Of a stretch of DNA of 64,000 bases, positions 33,902 to 45,374 are shown piece by piece (position 1 is the first letter of the stretch; each line of letters starts with the position of its first letter). The notes beneath the pieces are model-generated. The model was not told the DNA's origin. It made no database searches and saw only the letters and a program-made list of their open reading frames with translations. Location of the stretch: assembly GCA_030549175.1 (NCBI GenBank), contig JAUKUA010000004.1, positions 5,084,001 to 5,148,000 of the forward strand, given 5' to 3'. Made by a program: the position numbers and the translations under genes. Origin of the DNA: Lasiosphaeris hirsuta (lineage: Eukaryota > Ascomycota > Sordariomycetes > Sordariales > Lasiosphaeriaceae).

Positions 33902-35143
33902 TCACAGATCCAAAAACAGCTTCCACAAAATGGTAAACAAAATCCCCTGCAGCCCGTTGCACAGGATCCTCGTCTTGAGCCCGCGCCCAAACAGACCCGA
34001 CACGCCGTTCGCCTGGACAATCAACCTCGCAGCCTCAACTATCGACAAGGTCAGCATCACCCTCGTGAGACCCTAGCATCCAAAAACTCACAGTACGACA
34101 CCTTGGCATCATCCACCTGACAGTACGTCTTGACCACACGCAGCGAATTCGAACTCGAATCCGACACCACCGACGCAACGAAGCCAATTAAGGCGAGCCT
34201 GAGCAGCCACAAGATCAGCGGCCCCGTCTCGGGCACCTTGGGCAGCGCTTCCGACAGGTAATTATACTACTCTCCGTCAGCCCCTCCGCTCTCACAGTAC
34301 CACGGGAGAAAAACATGCCGTCGCAAACCAGGGATAATGCCCCACAAACGTGGCCGCCGCCGTCGCAATCGCGCCCCAATACAACCCGCCCAACCCATGG
34401 ACCTTGACCCGCCGCCTCAGCAGCGCCGTCCCGCGCGCGCCCTGCGTCTGCAGCGTAGTCTTGAGGGTATCAATCGGCGTCAGCACGATCCTGAACCCCG
34501 CAGCACACAGCGACGCAAACACCGTCTTGACGGGCGACGGCAGGTCCTTGAGGTACGCGTTGCTCGCGAGCAGGGCGAGGATGCCGGCGTTAGCGGCCGT
34601 GTCGCCGAAGCGCGCGACGGGGCCCTGCACCAGCGCGGCGCCCAGGCCCTGGTAGTACCGCGCGAGCCCGCCCTCGGCGCGCAGGGTGCGCGCCGTCCCG
34701 CCAAAGGTGCCGCCGAAGCGGTACTGGTGGTTCATTATCGTGCGCAGCGGCATGAGCAGGAGGACTTGCAGCACCATGGCGGCGGCGCCGGATAGGCCGC
34801 CGCCGAGCGCGCGCTTGAGGGCTTTGCCGAGGTCGAACTGCGGCGTGGTTAACTTGGGGGGGGATGGTGGTGGTTAGGGGGGGGGAGGGGGCCCCACGTT
34901 GACGTCGCCGCCGGCGTCGATCCAGCCTTTGATGAAGACGCCGAGAACAAAGGCCGTGATCGTCACCCAGAATATCCGCCAGAGGTACCAGCTGCGCTGG
35001 CGCGGTGAGGGCTGGGGCACATTATCGTCGGGTTGGTTGGTGCTGGAACTGGAACTGGAACTGGAACTCAATGCCTGGTCGGCGAGCAGCGGTGTCTGTT
35101 CGTTGCTGAGCTTTTGGCTTTCGGTGTCCGGTTCAGGGGCCAT
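33902..35143 (-). CDS. Mitochondrial carrier (SLC25) family protein
   Basis: Four exons: 34898-35143, 34319-34837, 34092-34266 and 33902-34038, giving 358 aa with every junction in phase. Intron 34267-34318 has a GC donor (GCATGT). The N-terminal tail is Ser-rich, followed by hydrophobic helices. Carrier-like segments include PLRTIMNHQYRFGGT, LARYYQGLGAALVQGP, RFGDTAANAG, LTPIDTLKTTLQTQG (a P-x-D-x-x-K carrier signature) and GLYWGA. The C-terminal exon gives GVSGLFGRGLKTRILCNGLQG. Family members exchange metabolites across the inner mitochondrial membrane or occasionally sit in other organelles. The substrate cannot be deduced; the first repeat is divergent. Confidence 0.8.
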
Positions 35144-35949
35144 GGTCGCGGCAATTCGAGCGGCTTTGGCTCGTTGCGCAAACCGTGAGTTGTTGTGAAG
35201 TTGACGTTGACGTTGAAATGCGTTGGTAATGTAATCCGTTGTAAGCTTCCCCCGCGATGCGTATTACTAATTGAGCTTTGATGGCGTGCTCTGTCGTCTT
35301 GGGGGGGCGCTCGCCAATGAGGCCGAGTTTACGCGAGGAAACCTCATGCAGGGGAGTTCCCGGCGACTGTCTGCGTAACATATATCTTCAACCCGTGTTG
35401 AGATTCAACTAGTGACTAAGACTGCAATATTTCACTGGAGGCACTCGAAGTCAACCCCACGTTGTTGTCCTGAGTGCATCGCGAGGTGTGAGGTTCAATT
35501 CCCCCGGTTTACAGGGGCAGCTTCCAGGATGACTACACCCTCATGCTGATGGGAAACCCACGGCCAAGTCAATCCCTTTGGCACGTCTCTCATCCCAGCC
35601 AAACTTTCGCGTTGTGGCATGACACTTAGTCGAAGGTGGTTGCATTCGCGGAACTCAACCAGGCGACTCATACATCGATGAGTCCAAATGGACTGGTGGG
35701 CATCGCGGCGTGCTGCCCTTCATCGCAGTCTGTCCTGTGAGGCGTCAGGATTAGAGCGGGATGCTACACACCACACTGCTCAAAATCATTGCACCAAGGG
35801 CGATGCATTCCCAAAAGCAGCTACTCGCTGCTAACCATCAATTGGCCCTAGTTCCCAGTTCCCAAACGCCATATGATGCAACTCTCCCAAAAGGCCACAG
35901 GGAAATACTTTGCATGAGAGCCCGGCAATTCTGCAAAACAGCGAGTCCA
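35144..35949. other. Intergenic region between divergent and convergent genes
   Basis: No gene is supported. A tRNA T-arm-like GGTTCAATTCCC near 35490 lacks the rest of a tRNA. Confidence 0.4.
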
Positions 35950-37653
35950 TCATCTCCTCCCCCCACGGCCACCGCCCTGCCCACCCATACCGCCCATGCC
36001 ACCCATCATGCCGCCCATCTGCTTCATCATGGCATTCATGTCCATGCCGCCCATGCCGCCCATGCCGCCGGGGCCGCCACCGCCGCCCAGCATCTTCATC
36101 AAGCTGCCCATATCAGGCATGCCGCCTTGGCCGCCGCCGCCGCCCTGGCCGCCCATGCTCTGTAGACGTTTCTGCATGGCCGCCAGCTGCTGGGCCTTGT
36201 TGCCACCGCCCATGGCGCTCTGGGCGCGCTGCATGTTCTTCATGTTGCCACCCATCTTCTTGGCCATGCCGGCCATCATGCGCTGCTGCGTGAGCAGGTC
36301 CTCAACCTCGCGCACCGTGGTGCCGGAGCCGCGGGCGACGCGCGTCATGCGCGTGGGCTGCTCGATGAACATCTTGCCGTCGCTGTCGAGCTCCTTGTCG
36401 GTCATGCTGTCGCAGATGTAGATCATCCGCTTGAGCTTGAGCGAGCCCTCCTCGTCGTCCATGCTCTGCATCATGTTGCTCATGCCCGGGATCATGCCCG
36501 CCATCTTGCTGAGCGGGCCCATCTTCATAATGTTCTGCAGCTGGTCGCGCAGGTCGCGTATCGTGAAGATGCCCTCGGTGATGTGCTTGATTGTGTCCTT
36601 TTGGTCGAGCTTGAGGCTCTGCACGTGTTCTACCAGTCCCGCCATGTCGCCCATGCCGAGCAGCTTGCTGATGAAGTTGGTGGGCACGAAGCGTTCCAGG
36701 TCCAGCATGTGCTCGCCTGTGCCGATGAAGACGATGGGTGTGTGCGTCGCAGCGACGGCCGAGATGGCGCCGCCACCTGCCGCGTGGCCGTCGGTCTTGG
36801 TGATGATGATGGCACCAAAGCCGGCAGCCTCCTTGAAGGCCTTGGCCTGCGACTCGGCCTGCTGACCGATGGAGGAGTCGAGCACCATAATGGTCTCGTC
36901 GGGGCGAATGGCTGTCTGGATGTCTACCATCTCCTGGAAGAGGGCACTCTCTTGTCTGTGTCGCCCCGACGTATCCACGATGATGATCTCGAACCGCTCC
37001 TTCTTGAACTTCTCTACACCATCGCGGGCCACGACAGCGGGGTCCGTTTCTGTGAGACTGCCGTAGTATGGGATCTTGGCTTTTGTCGCATTCTGCTTCA
37101 GCTGGTCAAAGGCACCGGCACGGAAGGTATCGGCGCAGACGAGGCAGGCGCGGAATCCGCGGGACTGGTAGTGTCGGGCGAGCTTTGTGCAGGTGGTCGT
37201 CTTTCCGGCGCCCTGGAGACCGACAAACATGATGACGTTGGACTTGCCCTTCTTGGGCTTGAAGGGCTCGGCATGGGGGTCGACGAGGCGCACGAGTTCA
37301 TCGTAGACGGCTTTTTGGATCAGGCGCTTCTTGTTGACGGCGGGGGGGAGTTCTTTGAAGTTGACGGTCGATCGGATTGACTTGCGCAGCTGGCCGACGA
37401 GGCGCACGTTGACATCGGCTTCGAGGAGGGCGGAGCAGATCTCCTTGAGCATGGAATCGAAGGCCTGGCGAGGAGCGGGTCAGCATGCGTCGACGCGGGG
37501 ATGGGGAATTGGGAAACGGGGACTAGGGACTGGGGAATGGGGACTGAGGGGAGAGGGGAGAGGGGAGAGGGCGACCTTCTCGTCGAGGTTGGGAGCGCGC
37601 GTGAGATCGCTGACTGCCGCATTGATGCGACGGCCCAGATCTTGGAGAACCAT
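35950..37653 (-). CDS. srp54: Signal recognition particle 54 kDa GTPase subunit
   Basis: Two exons, 37576-37653 and 35950-37464, 530 aa. Exon 1 is the conserved start [17 protein letters not shown]. The N domain is followed by the G domain with P-loop [10 protein letters not shown] (about 107-116), DTSGRH (about 189-194) and [11 protein letters not shown]. Next comes the Met-rich M domain that binds signal sequences and SRP RNA ([20 protein letters not shown]). A low-complexity Gly/Met tail ends in RGGRR. SRP54 binds signal peptides emerging from the ribosome and docks with the SRP receptor at the ER by mutual GTP hydrolysis. The intron holds short G/A-rich repeats (GGGGAGA units near 37550-37570). 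Intact and of expected length. Confidence 0.96.
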
Positions 37654-37899
37654 GGCTGGGGTGTGTTGCGGCTGCGAGGCCGACGAGGTTGTGATGTGCT
37701 GGATCGGGATGCTAGGCGCTGGGATTGCGTCTCATGGAATGTCTCGTGGCGACTCGAAATGGCGGATGGTGGGGCGAATTGCGGCTTGCCCCGCGAGCGG
37801 TGAAAAGGCTTGGCACTAACCACTGGGGCTTGGCAGCTGGCGAAGGTGTGGAGGAAGCACCGGTCACAGCTGTTTGCCTTTTAATCATCTTCCATTGCT

Positions 37900-38165
37900 A
37901 CAATCCAACCCTGGTTTGTTTGTTAGCGCGGAGCACTGCCGCCAAGAGGGATGGATATGAAGGCCCGATAAAGCCTTTCCATCATTAAAAAGAAGCATTC
38001 CAACGTTTCGAAAAAGGCATATTCGCTTTCAGTCAAGACCTTTTTAGCATCAATGGCGAAGTTTCCAGCAATTCAAAAGGTATAACTGGTACTTCAAAAG
38101 GCCTTCACCCACGTCCATAACGAGCTTCGAGTCCCACGCTAACAAACAAACTAGGGTTAGGTTGT
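37900..38165. mobile_element. MITE with inverted repeats and 6-bp target duplication
   Basis: This 266-bp element has about 32-bp terminal inverted repeats (left ACAATCCAACCCTGGTTTG, right arm equivalent ACAACCTAACCCTAGTTTG) that agree at 28 of 32 positions; all four differences are transitions. Flanking ATTGCT at 37894-37899 and 38166-38171 is an exact six-base duplication. It has no coding capacity. Copies at 14514, 16900 and 20271 share ends and internal blocks. It is inserted between SRP54 and the ABM gene, ending at the ABM stop codon. Confidence 0.85.
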
Positions 38166-38171
38166 ATTGCT

Positions 38172-38625
38172 CTAAAGCGCTCGCGAAAGAATCCCCCCTC
38201 TAGTAAACTCGGCTAGCGGCAGGACCTTGATGGGCGCTGCAAAGTTGTCCTCCTTTGCCGAGATTTCCTGAAGCCACGCCATTTTAGGGCTAGTCTTGTG
38301 AGCGTCCACTGCCGCTTGGTCGACATAGCTATGAGTGCCCTGTTCAGATATTGTGTCTTTATTACGAAACGTCGAGAAATAAAAACATACCACTCCCAAA
38401 CGATGAGTGTTGGCTGCTCGGCGTCGGCAACCTTGAACCACTCGTACTGCAACACACCCGGCTCGTTTTCCTTGACGTAATCGCAGATCGACTGTGCGAT
38501 TTCTTCGACCTGCCGTGTGTTAGCTGAGTGTCCTCCAGCCCCGTCAAAGCTCCGAGCTCAAGGCATACCCGCGCCAGCTTGTCGGGCTTGGGGTACAGCA
38601 TGGCAACAAAAAATAAAGGGGCCAT
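38172..38625 (-). CDS. ABM-domain (quinol monooxygenase-like) protein
   Basis: Three exons, 38569-38625, 38391-38509 and 38172-38328, 110 aa, all in phase. The sequence MAPLFFVAMLYPKPDKL, then EEIAQSICDYVKENEPGVLQYEWF, then a Val-Trp-Glu strand and VDQAAVDAHKTSPKMA, is the ferredoxin-like dimeric barrel of the antibiotic biosynthesis monooxygenase family (YgiN type). Such small cofactor-free proteins oxidise quinols or act as structural partners; the substrate is unknown. The stop codon directly abuts the target duplication of the MITE, so the element supplies the 3' UTR. Confidence 0.75.
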
Positions 38626-39310
38626 TTTTGATGGATATAATACGTTTAAATTCAAAGCCTGGAAATTCTTTGCGAATGTCCTGGGCTCGAGCCGAGTTTT
38701 ACATCGATCCGTTGACAGTCGGGGCCTAAGTAAGGGTTCGAGAACCCGTGAGGGGGTGGACACCGGATATACTCTTCCTCTCCTGCTGACAATTGGAGTT
38801 TGCTTGCATAATCCCCATCCATGGCAAATAGGCAGAACAGGGCAGAAGAGCCGATCACCTATGACCGAAAATGCCCCCGATGGCCCATGGGGAGGGGTTT
38901 AAGTTATGTTCCTGACCATCTTGGTGTGTACATAAGCAGTATTGCCTTCTATGAACAGACCCAGTAAGATACTAATTAGCAGGTAAACTCCACCCTCAAT
39001 GTGGATTGTCTCCAAAAGAGAAAGCATCCCGACCCACAATTCCAGCTCGCAATCAAAATTCCACGATGCCCATTGGTGCTTATGTTGACCCCCTCAGGGG
39101 GCTGCGCAGAAGTGATGTGGTTCCCATATGCCAACGCTAACCACACGTATTTTGATGTCCACCCCCTCATAATTACTCCGAGTCCTCACGATGCTCCCGG
39201 TTCACGGGAACAACAGAGACTTTCTTCTCCTGTTTCTTGGAGATCTACGCCATACAGACTTTGAGCGCCTTAGTTAGGACCTTGATGTCTCGCTCGGGTT
39301 TTTTTATTGC
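38626..39310. other. Intergenic, no gene seen
   Basis: No supported feature; short open frames only. Confidence 0.35.
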
Positions 39311-40906
39311 TTCCCCTTTGAGTTGCACTCAGTTTCCATACGGGAAATGGTGTCATCGTCCATTCTATACACCATTGCCGGTATGAAGATGGATGGCAGC
39401 TTGGAAATAAGGCAATTCTCCACCGCGAGAGGGATGACCATCTCGATAAATGTCCGAAGTGCGTGCTAAATTCTCATCGAGTTAGCTAATCACCGGAATA
39501 ATATGGTTACTAGGATAGATGCTCGCCTTGTAGTAAGAATCTGTCGTATCAAGCACTCCTAGGGGTCAGAAATCGTCCGTGCTGCATTGGCTATCCCCCG
39601 GGCCCTGCTTGATGACCACATGGCCCCGGATTGTGGTTGGAGCATGCTTGGACGTAAAACCTGCCGGCTTATCTTGTTCTCGAGGAATACTACCTCGCCG
39701 TCTCGTAGTGAGCACAAAGCTCATCTACTTTCCTGCTCATCTCGGCGCCTTTCTCGGTTAAAAAATGCGTCGACAAACTCTTGAATGATTGAGGCCTTCA
39801 TCGCCCCCGAAGAAGGGATTAGGTGGGCTAAGGATGCGTCAATAAAACCTCTACAAGCGCCTGCAACCTGATGGAGATGGAAATTCACAATTGCCTTCTA
39901 TCTCTGCGATTTGTCGCGGAAGAGGGGTCGCGGCAGCCCTGCTGTCAAGCGCGCCTGAGCTCTGCGTACATGCGAAGTCCCGTGTCTTCCCGGATCTGGT
40001 TCATGGTCTTGAAGATTGAGCTGTCGACATCGTAACCCAGGGCCGCAAAGATTTAAGGATAGCAGGCGAATCAGTGGCATCTCGCATCCTCTGATTGCTG
40101 CGCGAGTGAGGTCACGAAATCGGTCGGCGAGTTTAAAAAGCAAAGCTCGGAACTCTTCAATACCGCCTGCTTTGGGCATTTCAAGTCCCGACTCTCTTGC
40201 CATGTTTCCTAGATCCTTCAATGCTTTTGAAACGAGATCAGCGGCGATATCCTGTCGGAGTAGATCCATCAAAATGTAGTTGATCTCTGCGCGCAACGCT
40301 TTGGCGCCCACATTCTCCTCATCTGCCAGTCGGTTTGTCTGCCAAACCTTTTGGGCCTCATCGGGCACTGTATTCCCATCAAGCAAAGTCCCAGATATCG
40401 AGTGCCAGCCATGCTTTATTTCGAAGCCCTCTTGACCATCCTGACCATCCTGGCCATCCTGGCTGAGCTGCCAGGCGGGCTCTGTGCGAAGGGACGCACA
40501 CCGAGTTTTGTCCGGATTGTGACACTTCACAACAGGGACAGTACGCTGCCAACATGAGTCGTATTGGCTGACTAGCTTGAGAAAGTTGGTGTTATAATCA
40601 TCACCTTGGGAGGGACCCGAGATGTGATGTGCAGGACATCGCGACAGTTGACAACGTGTTGCCTCACCTCCCTGACTGCTGAGTCTACATCGGAGCATTT
40701 ATATACGGCCTGAAGCACGCCACTGGCATCGGGTTTGCGGGTACTTGAAAGAGACCGAAGGATGGGCTAGGGGCCTTAGTGTCGTCGTGGAAACGAATAC
40801 AGACGTCGAATCGGGGATGTTCTGATTTCACCAAGCTAACTTCGACGACGCAGGTAGGCCTTGATTTGCTGAGCTTTTGGGGCTCATCGAGGCCGGGAAT
40901 GTTCAA
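39311..40906 (-). pseudogene. Fragmentary dynamin-like GTPase gene
   Basis: Pieces of a fungal dynamin occur in the right order on the minus strand. Around 40700-40906: EVSLVKSEHPRF, resembling the region after switch I. Around 40500-40640: LKLVSQYDS..QRTVPVV followed by PDKT, where the G4 motif should be. Around 40300-40420: HGWH...ENVGAKALRAE. Around 40085-40280: LVSKALKDLGNM and LADRFRDLTRAAIRG of the stalk. Around 39315-39460: the GTPase effector piece ALRTFIEMVIPLAVENCLI and KLPSIFIPAMVYRM. No P-loop was found, the G4 motif is altered, and the frame shifts near 40050. A short DGQDGQDGQEG repeat lies in the GTPase part. Some breaks could be unrecognised introns, but a decayed or truncated gene fits best. 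Confidence 0.6.
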
Positions 40907-42955
40907 GAGTTGGGGGCTTTAGTGGTCAAGATACTGTGCACTGAATATCATCTGATGGCTTCCCTCACCTGTCCCGGGGTGAGTGAAAGGCTTCATGGCG
41001 GCTTGTCCGTGATGCCGCCACCACAGAGCTCCGTTCTATTGAACGGCGTGCGCAGAAATACCGTTTCTTGCCGATACTTTTATGTGTTGGTGCACCTCTT
41101 TCGTTTCGATTCTTAAACGTCCATTCCCTTCCAGAGAAGAGAAAGCAAGGGATTTCCCCTCCTCTACCATTCATCCAACCATTCTCTTCTAATTCTACTA
41201 GGAGAAACACAATTCCTGTTTCATCTAGGAATTTCAGCCACCGGGACTCGACATTATCGAAAGCCGCACCTAGATGCGCAATCGACAGATGCTAGGCTCA
41301 ACTCAAATCCCCACTCCCATCGCATCTTCCGAAACTTTCAACTAATTCTGCACCATCTCACGCGTCGATTACAGGAGGGGTCTGCTTTCGCTACCAGGGC
41401 CTGTCTTGGCGCTATCGCGCGGTAAGTGTTGATGAGGAAGGAGCCAATGAATGTCTGCAGTGCGAGTGAGCTAGCCCTCGAGTTTGGTGCTGTTCCTGAA
41501 TGTTCTAAATTCATTCTGATATTGCGCAGCCCCCACTCATCACAAAGCGCTGTCACAAAGTACAAACTTCAGAGTGAGGACACGGGATTTGATTCTCCAG
41601 TCTTTTGCAGAGAGAAACAGCTCGACAAGTCCCGTCACATCATCTTTCTTCAGGTTCCAATTGTCGCTGTCATAGAAACACGCCGGCTTTTCAACGGGTT
41701 CCAGCTGCAAGCCGCATACTTATTTAATGCTTCACCCAAGTGTATCTGCCATTCAAATTCTCAATTCCAAATCCCTAACGCTACGAGGGTCGAAGGCAAT
41801 CTCATCTCCCACCGACACATGGTTCAAGGTCCAAACCAACCTGGAAACGGTGAACAGCGCAACACAGCGGGACCGATAGGCATGGCACCGGGCACTTACG
41901 ACAGAGAAAAAGGTAACCGAGAAGTCCTCCCTCACCTGTAGTACGCAAGTATCATGTCGACTACAGGGACCTACCCGATGAAGCTGCACCCTAAAGCTTC
42001 CAGTGGCAATAGATGGACGCCGTGAGCGGGGCAAATCGGGACAGCAGATTAGATACCTCGGGTCGGGAGTTGGGGCATAAATACCGTCTGCGTCAACCAC
42101 ATCGATGTTAATAAGAGGCCTCGTTAATAAACGCCCATAAGGATGGGTTGCTTTCAGGGGTATATGTGGGGGCTACGGTGCAAGACAACGATCGCTCTGG
42201 CGCCTTGTTACCCGCGCCTTGTTTGACTGGAGGGCTGTTTTGAAGGCCTAGCCATTGATTCAGCGTGGCTGCAAGATAGTCATATAAGTTAATCGACTCA
42301 TTATTTTCTTCCATGATGGAAATATAGGCGGTCGTCGATGCGGGAGCAGAAACCTGGAACGCCATGTTGAGGCTGACTCCTTGGACCAGTATGGTCGTCT
42401 AGGAATCGCTTTCCACAAATACCATGAAACGCCCAAAGTGCAACCGCGCGCGAACACCCATGTAGACGCACGCGTGCAATTGGCACGACAGAGCCTCTCC
42501 GAAAGTTTTCCTACCCCCATTCCCCATTTATTTCCCCGCTTCGTCGGCGATGCCAAGCGAGCCATGAACTGACGTACGCTCACGCAGCCAGCTCTAGAAA
42601 GCTTCTAATTGAGTGAGGAAGATGCTCATTAATATATGGCAGACCAATGACCAGGATCCCCGCATTTTTCCATGGCCTTCGGAGGCTATATCTGACTGGC
42701 AGGGACGGGGCGGGTGCCGGGTACCGATAATAGCAGGACGGAACATTACAGCCGAACAGGCTATCAACCACGATATTGGCCTCTTCACCCCGACAAAGTG
42801 GCCGGCCGCCACGAGGGGCGACGGTATCGCGTGGGCCGCCGCAAAAAGCGAATATAGACAACGCCATAACTGATAAAATGGAATTGCCCTAATTCGCCCG
42901 ACGAGTGCTCTCCCGTCTTGGCGTTGCCAAGTCCCCGGGCCTTCGCTGCGGCCGG
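40907..42955. other. Gene-poor stretch
   Basis: Short frames only. The best of them, on the minus strand from ATG 42365 to 42108 (85 aa), has no recognised domain. A dynamin P-loop exon was looked for near 40907-41300 and not seen. Confidence 0.35.
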
Positions 42956-42965
42956 TTTATATAGA
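42956..42965 (+). promoter_or_regulatory. TATA-like box upstream of the AA12 gene
   Basis: TTTATATAG lies about 110 bases before the start codon of the quinoprotein gene, a normal fungal TATA position. Confidence 0.45.
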
Positions 42966-43072
42966 TGTACCAAGACGACCTTTGCTTCGACTCCGGGGTG
43001 GTACCATCTCGCAGTTGCAGCTCGACTCCAACTCGTCCTCCTGACTTTGCCTCGTCAGCCTCAGCAAGCAAC

Positions 43073-44571
43073 ATGCGTCTGTTGGAGATTGTATCGACGG
43101 CGGCGGCCCTGATGGGCGCTGGTATGTTTGGCCACAGATCATGTACGGGGGAAAATGCAACTAACACCGAACCACAGGCGTCCAGGCCGAAATCAAGCCG
43201 CTCCCCCTGCCAAAGAGCTGCGGCGGTGTCGCTGCTTTCCGCAACCAGTACACGCTCTCGACTGGGTGGTCGGCTGTCAAGATCGCCGGTGGGCTGAAGC
43301 AGGTGCGGAGTGTCATCTGGGACACCGAGGGCAACATGCTGGTGCTGCAGAACACCAGGGGCGCGTCGGTGCACACCTTCGGCGCCGACGGGTGCGTCAA
43401 CAGCACCACCATGCTGATCTCGGGCGGCGGCCTGAACCACGGCATTGCCCTGACGCCCGATGGCAAGACGCTGTACGCCAGCTCCGAGACGACCGTGTAC
43501 AGCTGGTCGTACGACGCCATCACGCGCAAGACGAGCAACCAGAAGACGGTCGTCAAGGGCATGTCGACCGGCGTGCACTCTTCGCGAGCCCTGCAGGTCG
43601 TGACGAGGAGCCCCAACTTCCTCCTCGTCCAAGTTGGCAGCAACGCCAACTTCGACATGGCCGCAGCCAACAAGGCCACTGGCCGCGCCATCATCAAGAT
43701 CTTTGACATCAGCAAGGCCCCGGCAGCCGGGTACAACTACAACACCGACGGTGAAGTGTTTGGATACGGTCTGCGTAACGAGATCGGCTTTGTCGAGGAT
43801 CCCAATGGCATTGTTTGGGGCGTGGAGAACAGCGGTGATGTAAGTATATTATTGAGAAGAGGAAGTTGACCAAGCAAAGGGTTGCAGAGACTGACCATAC
43901 GAAATATAGGACTTCACCCGCACTGAGAATGGACAGCGCAGGGACATCCACACCGACAACCCCGCCGAGAAGCTCAACAACCGTAGGTATTCCATCACCC
44001 CCACAAATTTGATGGCTGCTAACGCTTGGTGCCAGTCGGCGACCCGCTGAAGACGCGCGACGCGTGGTACGGCTACCCGACGTGCTTCAGCGTCTGGAAC
44101 CCGGCCAACTTCCCCAACAGCGGCCTCAAGACGGGCAGCCACTTCGTCGTCAGCCCCAACAGCACGTACAACGACGCGACATGCAACACGCAGGCCATTG
44201 CGCCGCGCCTGACGTTCCAGGCCCACTCGGCGCCCATCTGGAACACGTTCGATTCCGATGCCAAGAACATGTACGTGACGTTCCACGGCTCGTGGGACCG
44301 CCAGCCCGCCACCGGCTTCAAGGTCGTCCAGATCCCCTTCACCAAGCTCGCCAATGGCCAATACGACCCCGTCGCCCCCGCCGACAGCCAGAAGGGATAC
44401 AATGACATTTATAGCACCCCCAACCCCGGCAGCTGCACCGCCAACGGCCTGACGCAAAGCAACTGCGTCCGACTGACTGCCTCGTCGTGGGATCCCGCTG
44501 GCAGAGGTCTGTTTGTCGGCAGCGACAATAGCGCCGAGGGCGAGATCTTCATTCTGTCCCCCCCCAAGTAG
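43073..44571 (+). CDS. Secreted PQQ-dependent sugar dehydrogenase (AA12-like)
   Basis: Four exons: 43073-43121, 43178-43839, 43910-43982 and 44036-44571, 439 aa, all in phase. A short hydrophobic signal peptide is split by intron 1. The mature protein has the six-bladed propeller pattern of the sorbosone/glucose dehydrogenase fold: VRSVIWDTEGNMLVLQ, LNHGIALTPDGKTLYASS, VFGYGLRNEIGFVEDPNG, APIWNTFDSDAKNMYVTFHGSWDR and RGLFVGSDNSAEGEIF. Fungal members (CAZy AA12, pyranose dehydrogenases) use pyrroloquinoline quinone to oxidise sugars such as 2-keto-D-glucose and L-fucose outside the cell and can feed electrons to lytic polysaccharide monooxygenases. No cytochrome domain or cellulose-binding module is fused here. 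Confidence 0.9.
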
Positions 44572-45374
44572 AGATCCGAAAGAGCATTGCTGCGATGGTA
44601 GAAGGAAGAAGGTGGTAGATTCGAGATTGTCTGGGCAGCATGAGCCAGATCGGCACTTCTGCCTCAAAAATGGACAAAATACCATGTATTTATTTTGCCT
44701 TTCGAATGTGAAATGGTTTAACCCACTGTTTGACGCGACGACTGTGCAGAACTCACCAGGCCCCTAGAATCCAGCCCAGCCGGCTTCCGCTCTTGGGTGG
44801 AAATCCGAACCGATGCGAAGGGAAGGTGATTGTTTGCCCCGCATCGTGTGTCGGATAGTAGACCCTGCTTAGATGGCGTGACGCGTTGTGTGACATAACT
44901 TTTTTTCTTCTTTTTTGGGGGGGGGGGGCGGGGTGGCGGGGGGAGTAAGGGGGGGGGGGGTTCTGCTGGATGGCGTCTGAGATGGGATGTGTGACAAATG
45001 ATGGACTTGGAAGGAGGGGTTCTCAGGCAGGGACAGGCAGAATGCCCTCGACACCACCGGCCACGACGTGTTTTTCCTCCTCCAAGTCGGTGCATTGCGC
45101 AAAAGGGTCCACCGATCGAGTTGCCGCTGAGAGGTTCTTGTTGCCTGCAAATGAAGGTGCTCGTGTGACGTACGTGACGTACGCACACATGTTACCCGAT
45201 TGAGCATAGCAGGCCGTTTGAGAGGCTGGCGACAGCCTTGGTGCAAACATGAAAGCTCAGACTTTCCAACCTCTCTCTCCCCAACAAACACAACTCAAGT
45301 CCATTTCTATTCCACCGCACCTCCGGGCCCTCCCCCGCTCGCGGAAACCGCGCCCATCGAAACACTTGCTTAAG
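44572..45374. other. Intergenic with G-rich tracts
   Basis: Two G-runs at about 44918-44960 flank a GGGGTGGCGGGG core, with G-quadruplex potential. No gene was seen. Confidence 0.45.

Noticed and set aside
35480..35520. tRNA-like T-arm sequence
   Set aside because: Only a B-box-like motif; no acceptor stem, D-arm or anticodon arm could be folded around it.
36583..37380. Plus-strand 265-codon frame inside SRP54
   Set aside because: Antisense to a confident SRP54 gene.
41338..41565. Minus-strand fragment with LALQTFIGSFL, thought to be a second dynamin effector piece
   Set aside because: Too short and out of place upstream of the GTPase-region fragments; the resemblance could be chance.
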